Shown here: in pieces, positions 58,759-64,000 of the stretch
Layout: every line of letters starts with the position of its first letter
Numbering within the stretch: the stretch's first letter is position 1
From: Serripes groenlandicus
Taxonomy: Eukaryota; Mollusca; Bivalvia; Cardiida; Cardiidae
Direction: 5' to 3'
Assembly: GCA_031761405.1 (NCBI GenBank)
Contig: JASEVX010000012.1
Coordinates: 18,626,974 to 18,690,973, forward strand
DNA: 64,000 bases
Position numbers and translations under genes: made by a program
The notes under the pieces: generated by a model
The model's input: the letters and a program-made list of their open reading frames with translations, nothing else
The model's database searches: none
Told to the model about the DNA's origin: nothing

Positions 58759-58989
58759 TTAACCCTTTCCCATCATATAGATGCTTTCTGATGCCTCTGC
58801 AGCAGACGGCTTTTTGAAAACATAGTGACAAAAGAAGAAATTGCTCAAAAAGAGCAATTTCTCCTTTTGCCACAATGTTTTCCACTTTTAGTCATAGGTT
58901 ATCCATTCAATTATAGAGATTTTCCATTTTTCGATAAAATATGTTCAAAGTCGTTTGCTGTAGAATTGTCGTAGGAGGGTAAGGGGTAA
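58759..58989 (+). mobile_element. M1 MITE, full-length
   Basis: TTAACCCTTTCCCATCATAT to TAGGAGGGTAAGGGGTAA; hairpin TTGCTCAAAAAGAGCAA. Confidence 0.92.
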
Positions 58990-59282
58990 TAAGATGTTAT
59001 CAGTCTGATAATACAGGAAAATACAATAAAACAACTTTATACAACAGTCCTAATATTTGCCTACAGATATATTAGATCTACATTAACATTATGTATACTT
59101 GATATTTATAACAAGATTGTTAATTCAAACGAACATTATGCGTTGCCTAACAGATAGCTAGGTCAGTCAGGTACAATGAACAGACAGACAGATGGGCAGA
59201 CAAAGAAAGGGCATCACAAAAATAACATGTCATATAAATGCTGTTGACTAGTATATAACCTATTTGGTTATATAATAATGTC
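58990..59282. other. No gene seen
   Basis: AT-rich with a short CAGACAGACAGATGGGCAGA run near 59178-59200. Confidence 0.4.
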
Positions 59283-59670
59283 AGAGCTCAAGATAAGTGG
59301 CGTTTGCATTTTTCTAAAATCCTTCTAAATAATTCTCTTTTGTCACAATGATGTAAATTGTCATCTAATGCAGGTGTGTCTTAGTGCATCCTCGGTACCC
59401 AGGCTATTAATAAAATATATGATACCCAGGGCAAATTGGCTAGCGAAACTTCGTTAGGCATGCACCACAATTTTCTCCAAAACAACACTGTAATTTTCGT
59501 ATCGCATGAGGTTTGTGTCATGCAGCCAATCAAGTGGCTGCATTTCACTTCATAAATTATTCATGAGTACGAGATTTGTACAGCCAATTTGCCTAGGGTA
59601 TCATATATTTTATGAATAGCCTGGGTACCGAGGTTGGTCCAAGCGTGTCTGCAAAATGGGAAAGGGTTAA
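59283..59670 (-). mobile_element. M3 and M1 fragments with nested M2
   Basis: GAGCTCAAGATAAGTGGCGT, TTTTTCTAAAATCCTTCTAA (M3 5' part), then TTCTCTTTTGTCACAATGAT (M1), the M2 copy, and GCGTGTCTGCAAAATGGGAA then AGGGTTAA. Confidence 0.75.
59387..59636. mobile_element. M2 MITE nested in an M1 fragment, copy 3
   Basis: CATCCTCGGTACCCAGGCTA to TAGCCTGGGTACCGAGGTTG, 250 bp. Flanks GTCTTAGTG and GTCCAAGCG are an imperfect 9-bp duplication. Confidence 0.92.
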
Positions 59671-59793
59671 ATAAGATAGTTATCTGTTGGATATTACAGG
59701 AAAATACAATAAAACAATTTTACTGCAGTCAGTCTGGCCTCAGATATCCTTCCCATTTTATTGCTTAATTAAGTGTCCTGTTCTACATACTGC

Positions 59794-60027
59794 TTAACCC
59801 TTTCCGTCATATGACAATTCTGCAGCGGACGACTTTGAACGTATTTTGTCAAATAATAGAAAATCTCCATAATTGAATGGATAACCTATAGATGACAAAA
59901 AGTGGAAAACATTGTGGCAAAAGGAGAAATTGCACGTTTTGTGCAATTTCTTCTTTTGTCACTATGTTTTCAAAAAGCTGTCTGCTGCAGAGGCGTCAGA
60001 AAGCGTCTATATGAGGGAAAGGGTTAA
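59794..60027 (-). mobile_element. M1 MITE, full-length
   Basis: TTAACCCTTTCCGTCATATG to TATGAGGGAAAGGGTTAA; shares the right TTAA with the next copy. Contains a short stutter ATAGATGAC. Confidence 0.94.
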
Positions 60028-60345
60028 CCCTTTCCACATACAGCAAATCTGCAGCACACGACAATGAAAACATTTATGAGCAAATACTTCTTCTACCAAA
60101 CTGTTTTCAAATGTCTTCTGATTGTTTGATTGATTGATTGATTGGGGTTTAACGCCATATTCAACAATTTTTCAGTCATATCACGGCGAACAGTTCACCT
60201 ACTCATGCATTTCTTGGTTTTCCCACACCAAGAATGTTGGCCGAGCTGGGATTCGAACTCACAACCCCTGGATTGACAGCCCGCGTCTCTACTGACTGAG
60301 CTACCAGAGCCCGGCTTAAATATCGTCTGATGTAAATGTGAGGAT
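60024..60345 (-). mobile_element. M1 MITE carrying a SINE-A, shares TTAA
   Basis: TTAACCCTTTCCACATACAG, AAATCTGCAGCACACGAC, then CAAATGTCTTCTGAT, SINE-A, TAAATATCGTCTGATGTAAA; the right terminus is decayed. Confidence 0.8.
60124..60313 (-). mobile_element. SINE-A nested in M1, internally deleted
   Basis: (ATTG)n tail, GGGGTTTAACGCCATATTCA, then a deletion joins CACACCA to AGAATGTTGGCCGAGC; head with GGGATTCGAACTCACAACCC and CTGACTGAGCTACCAGAGC. Imperfect duplication CTTCTGAT / CGTCTGAT. Confidence 0.9.
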
Positions 60346-60371
60346 TAGTTGTTTCCCTGATTGATACAACT

Positions 60372-60582
60372 TTAACCCTTTCCCACATATAGATGCTTTC
60401 TGACGCCTCTGCAGCAGACATCTTTTTTTAAAAACATTGTGGCAAAAGGAGAAATTGCTCATGATGAGCAATTTCAACTCTATTCATAAATCATACTTGC
60501 ATTTATAGAGATTTTCCATATTTTAACATTGCGATTTTAAAAGTCATCTGCTACAGATGAGTTTTATGTGGGAAAGGGTGAA
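60372..60582 (+). mobile_element. M1 MITE
   Basis: TTAACCCTTTCCCACATATA to TATGTGGGAAAGGGTGAA. The TTTCTCCTTTTGCC half of the core is deleted after ATGATGAGCAATTTC. Confidence 0.9.
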
Positions 60583-60594
60583 ATACCCCAGCAC

Positions 60595-60692
60595 CAAACA
60601 ATAACTTCATTTAGGGACGTTTTCCATTTTTCTTCTCCAATATTTGCAAAGAAGTCGCATCTGCAAATTCGATGTATGAGGAAAAGTGTTCA
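60595..60692 (+). mobile_element. M1 MITE, right part only
   Basis: GGACGTTTTCCATTTTTCTT, AGTCGCATCTGCAAATTCGA, TGTATGAGGAAAAGTGTTCA. Confidence 0.6.
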
Positions 60693-60706
60693 ATTGGCTA
60701 CATGCA

Positions 60707-60890
60707 TTGATTGACTGATTGTGATTTTATACGTCCCCAACTCTAATCACTTGACCACGGTGAAGATGAGTGACACTTGTTACATCAACTTTTGTCAAAA
60801 GTCAGAAAGAATGTTGGCCGAGCTAGGGTTCAAACTCTTGATTGACAGTATGCAGAATGTAGATTACCGACTGATCTACAGGGGCTAAAC
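60707..60890 (-). mobile_element. SINE-A, diverged
   Basis: ATTGACTGATTGTGATTTTA tail side, ACTTTTGTCAAAAGTCAGAA, AATGTTGGCCGAGCTAGGGT, head ACCGACTGATCTACAGGGGC. Target duplication TGGCTACATGCA / TGGCTGCATGCA. Confidence 0.88.
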
Positions 60891-61076
60891 TGGCTGCATG
60901 CAATTCAAACCAGATTGTAAACAAACTAAAAACCGTCCTTAACCATTTCCGATATACTTATCATTAAAAAAAATCATCTGAGGAAAATAATGTTGAAAAT
61001 TGAAAGTATAATTTTGATACGTACATTGAAACATTTCCGGAAGGGGAGAAAATTATCATATTAATAAATTTTACAG

Positions 61077-61450
61077 TTCACCCTTTTTCATATATACAAT
61101 ATATAATAGATCTGCAAAAAAATGAATTAACTCTATTATTCTATGTAGTAGTTTAATTATTGAATATAGTTGAAAACAAATTGTGGCCACAAAGTTGTCT
61201 TCTGCAGAGGCATTAAATTTAAACATTATTTATTTTACATCTATTGCGAATGCGAAGCAAGCTTTCAGCTTATATTAATCACACTTGATGTCTGCTTCCT
61301 GGAGACTTAACCAGTACTCGTGCCGTTTGTGTGGAAAAATCCCAAAGTCAGGATCCGCTCATCACGGATACAAGAGGCCGACGCTATACCTCTTCACCAC
61401 TGTCTTCCACAGAGGCATTAGTAAGAGTCTGTATGTGGGAAAGGGTTTAA
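61077..61450 (-). mobile_element. M1 MITE carrying a SINE-D
   Basis: TTCACCCTTTTTCATATATA ... GTTGTCTTCTGCAGAGGCAT, SINE-D, AGAGGCATTAGTAAGAGTCT, TATGTGGGAAAGGGTTTAA. A SINE-free earlier M1 trace lies at 60940-61075. Confidence 0.85.
61216..61409 (-). mobile_element. SINE-D nested in M1, with target duplication
   Basis: CTATTGCGAATGCGAAGCAA, ATTAATCACACTTGATGTCT, GTGTGGAAAAATCCCAAAGT, GGATACAAGAGGCCGACGCT. The reverse strand starts GTGGTGAAGAGGTATAGCGT (A-box-like). Perfect 11-bp duplication CAGAGGCATTA (61205-61215 and 61410-61420). Confidence 0.9.
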
Positions 61451-62076
61451 GTTGAACATATCAGACATAAAGGTTAATGTTCTACTCTGAAATGTTTTGA
61501 AGCCATGAGGATCAAGCCACCCTCATGGTTTTGAGAATCCGATTACAGGCAGCCAGCACTGTAGTCGCTGTTTATAAAACAGCTTAGAACTTTGTATTTA
61601 ACTGATTCAATTTAAGCTGCATATCGCACCTGATCACAAACATTTTTATTTTTTCATTTCCTACAGTGACTTTTTTTTCTTGTCTTTCTAAAAAAATTGT
61701 CTGTTTATGTAATGTTTTTTATGAAGTCTAGGTAAATAAGGGACCTTCACCTGTCAAAGGCAAGATTTGCCGCTAAGCTCAATATAAAATTCACTTTTTA
61801 AAACACCAAGTCTGGTGTACCGTTTAGACATTTACCTTTAATATATATTATTGATAATTATTTTTGTATTCTACTCCTATTATGGTTTTTTATTTTAATA
61901 ATAACTCTTTTAGAAGTAATTGAATTCTATGTAAAGAGAATGAAGTTGAAAGTCTTCAAATTACAGATATATTTTGAAAGAACATGTTTACACAAACTTA
62001 TTAAATAAGAAGGAGAGTTGTTGTTTTTCCTAAAAAGATATTTCAATTTGATTTTTTGAAAAATGATATAAAAGAG
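61451..62076. other. No gene; small inverted repeat at 61502-61530
   Basis: CCATGAGGATCAAGCCACCC with TCATGG forms a short stem. T-rich runs follow (61660-61700). No exon or repeat family recognised. Confidence 0.4.
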
Positions 62077-62274
62077 ATAACTCTTTCCCACATATAAAAA
62101 ATCTGCAACAGATAACTTTGAAAACATATGGAACTTAAAGAACTAAGCGTGAATATTGAACGAGAGTTGAAAACATTTTGGGAGAGGAAGAAATTGTGAG
62201 CAATATCTCATTTTAATACAACGTTTTCATAAATTCATCTGCTAAAGATGTGTCTGCGTGTAGGAAAAGATTAT
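62077..62274 (-). mobile_element. M1 MITE, old copy
   Basis: ATAACTCTTTCCCACATATA to GTGTAGGAAAAGATTAT; core GAAATTGTGAGCAATATCTC. Confidence 0.82.
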
Positions 62275-62534
62275 AAGGAGGAACATTGAGTTTACAGTGG
62301 AAACATAAGGCTGTGACATATGCCCCTAGCTGTCAAACACTTCATTATTTCCACATATCGAACAAATCCCCCATGTTTTGTGCAGGGTGCTGGAAAAAAC
62401 AGCTCCGCAAACAGCACACAACATGTGTTAGTTGCAGGAGACAAGTAATTAAATAGGCTTTATTAGTTCAATAATAGTCCCTCATCATGCATGCAGTTTG
62501 AGGCAGACCAAAAATTAGCTTGTCACATATAACC
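62275..62534. other. No gene seen
   Basis: Spacer with CAAACAGCACACAACATGTG; nothing recognised. Confidence 0.35.
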
Positions 62535-62755
62535 CTTGGCCTTCCCCACTTACAAACACATTTTGAAGCTTCAGCAGCAAACGTTTTTTAAAAAACATTT
62601 TGGCAAATGGAGAAATTGCTCATAATGAGCAATTCCTCCATTTGCCACAATGTTTTCAATTCTATTTAATAATTATCCTTTCGTTTAAAGAGAGCCTGCT
62701 TTTTTTGTTTTCAAAGGCGTCTGCTGCAGACTTGTTGCATGTGAGAAAGGGTTAA
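62535..62755 (+). mobile_element. M1 MITE, left end diverged
   Basis: GCCTTCCCCACTTACAAACA to CATGTGAGAAAGGGTTAA, hairpin GAAATTGCTCATAATGAGCA intact. Confidence 0.87.
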
Positions 62756-62819
62756 TTAAGTCAAAGATTAGCAATGTCACATGACAACCAATATTGAATT
62801 TTCTCTCAAAAAATATAAT

Positions 62820-63445
62820 TAAAACACCGACGAGTCTGCAGTGAGGTACAAGTAGAAATAGCAGATAAAGATAAATTTGTCCTCTTCATTTCAAAAGTCC
62901 AAATTCTTTTCATTTCCAACTTGATGGTTGTTTTTGTCACAAAAACATATGTCTCCCCTATTGCATTTTTGTCTATGATTGTAATACTGAAACTTTGACC
63001 TTGAACCAAAGTGGTTGAAACAGTCATGTGCTCTGCACATTGTCTCACTATGGTTAACATTTGTGGCGAGTTATTTTTAAAAATTATTGAATGGACACAA
63101 AAAATGGTCATATGACCATTGACCTGTAATTGCGACATTGTACCATGCACTCTGCAGATTGTCTCAGTATGGTGAACATGTGTGGTGAGTTATTTCAAAA
63201 TCCTTCAAACGGTTCAAAAATTATTGAGCAGACACAAAATATAGTCATATGACCTTTGACCTCTAATTACGACCTTGACCTTGACCAAAGTGGTTGTAAC
63301 ATGACCTCTGCAAAACATCTCAGTTATTTCAAAATCCTTCAAGCAGGCTCAAAAGTTATGGAGTGGACATGATTTGTGACAGACAGACATGACAGTCAGA
63401 GCAAAAACAATATGTCTCCCCATTATATGGAGGGAGACAAAATAT
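62820..63445. repeat. Dispersed repeat block with ~125-bp internal units
   Basis: TGTCTCACTATGGTTAACAT, TGTCTCAGTATGGTGAACAT and CATCTCAGTTATTTCAAAAT mark two to three internal units with GTCATATGACC and TTGACCTCTAATTACGACC. Ends ATATGTCTCCCCATTATATG then GAGGGAGACA, a small hairpin. The minus ORF 62806-63150 lies in it. Confidence 0.75.
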
Positions 63446-63492
63446 TATAACATTTAAAAAGTATGGATCAGGCTCTATAATGCTTTCATTGG

Positions 63493-63706
63493 TTAACCTT
63501 TTCCCTCATATAGACGCTTTCTGATGCCTCTGCAGCAGACGGCTTTTGTAAACATAGTTACAAAAGCAGAAATTGCTCAAAACAAGCAATTTCTCCTTTT
63601 GCAACAATGAGTTTTCTACTTTTTGTCATAGGTTATCCATTTAATTTTGTGACAAATACGTTCAAAGTCGTCTGCTGCAGAATTGTCGTATGAGGGAAAG
63701 GGTTAA
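63493..63706 (+). mobile_element. M1 MITE
   Basis: TTAACCTTTTCCCTCATATA to TATGAGGGAAAGGGTTAA; about 18 bp deleted before TTTGTGACAAATACG. Confidence 0.93.
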
Positions 63707-63736
63707 TAAGAAACATTCATTCGCTGCTCTGACAAA

Positions 63737-64000
63737 TGTTGATTGATTGTTTGGTGTTTAACGCCGCTTCCAACAATTTTTCAGTTATATCCAGCATTTT
63801 CTCGGTAGGTTACAAGTACTACTGGTCCTTTTATCCTGACATCAGCCAGTCAGTCATAATGCTAACCCCACAACCCTGAGCGCCAAGGAGGAAAAGCCAT
63901 TACTACCATTTTTAAAGTCTTTGCTAAGACCCAGCCAGAATCGAACCCGCGACCTCCCACACCCCATGACCTGAGGCGTACACTCTACCTGACTGCACCA
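63737..64000 (-). mobile_element. SINE-C with complete tRNA-like head
   Basis: Tail TTGATTGATTGTTTGGTGTT, body TAACGCCGCTTCCAACAAT, TACTGGTCCTTTTATCC, CATTACTACCATTTTTAAAG, and reverse-strand head with B box GCGGGTTCGATTCTGG and A box GTGCAGTCAGGTAGAGTGTA. It runs to the window end and may be cut there. Best reference copy of SINE-C here. Confidence 0.92.

Noticed and set aside
16462..58885. A recurrent small protein starting MENIVAKGEIA, seen at 16462, 18612, 21282 and 58592
   Set aside because: It is the translation of the M1 core hairpin in one frame; the frames end or shift differently in each copy.

Overview
This window looks like AT-rich, repeat-dominated eukaryotic DNA, most likely from a bivalve mollusc (possibly a venerid-type clam). 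The evidence is spliced-exon signals, tRNA-derived SINEs with (CAAT)n-type tails and an ACTGGTTTGTTTACCCAGGG body that resembles mollusc SINEs such as RUDI, TTAA-flanked MITEs, and clam-type blocks (GTGAGCGAT...CCCTCTTGTTT, GGCGGCCATG). There is no operon, no ribosome binding site, no long intact ORF, and no rRNA or CRISPR. The species is an inference; no database was searched.

Layout: (1) Positions 1-8362 and 44422 to at least 52625 are the two arms of a very large inverted repeat, over 8 kb each, separated by 36,059 bp. From the inner end outward each arm carries: a terminus (CCCTCATGA) with a TCTGAA/TTCAG-rich module, a TTCTAGAA-rich module, a partly coding segment (ORF starting MRKRGC and a CxxC ORF), clam-type repeat blocks, small MITEs, a CpG-rich promoter-like segment with a perfect TGACGTCA, and a tandem array of ~151-bp monomers. 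(2) Directly inside the left arm, 8360-10390 is a broken protein-coding region (pseudogene) of an unrecognised protein. (3) 10818-12325 is a 16-copy tandem array of a 94-95 bp unit that looks derived from the core of a MITE. (4) 12.4-44 kb is packed with one piggyBac-like MITE family (called M1 here: TTAA target duplication, CCCTTTCCC ends, ~230 bp when full), several SINE families, a minisatellite, other MITEs and nested insertions. (5) At 32602-32751 on the minus strand lies one convincing host-gene exon, encoding a C1-type zinc-binding domain most like that of tensins, so much of the window is probably intronic. (6) 53-57 kb holds a 291-bp tandem triplication, a possible 3' coding fragment on the plus strand and a divergent third copy of the terminus modules. 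(7) 57-64 kb is again M1 MITEs, SINEs and a second MITE family.

About eighty M1 copies or fragments are recognisable in 64 kb. M1 orientation below: plus means the GACGCTTTCTGACGCC end (L end) is on the left and the end reading TCTGCTGCAG..TATGAGGG or TATGTGGG (R end) is on the right; minus is the reverse. SINE families are named A (head CTGAGCTACC on the reverse strand, tail (CAAT)n), B (RUDI-like body), C (head TGGTGCAGTCAGGTAGAG, tail CACCAAACAATCAATC) and D. All coordinates were read by eye; ends of degenerate copies are approximate.
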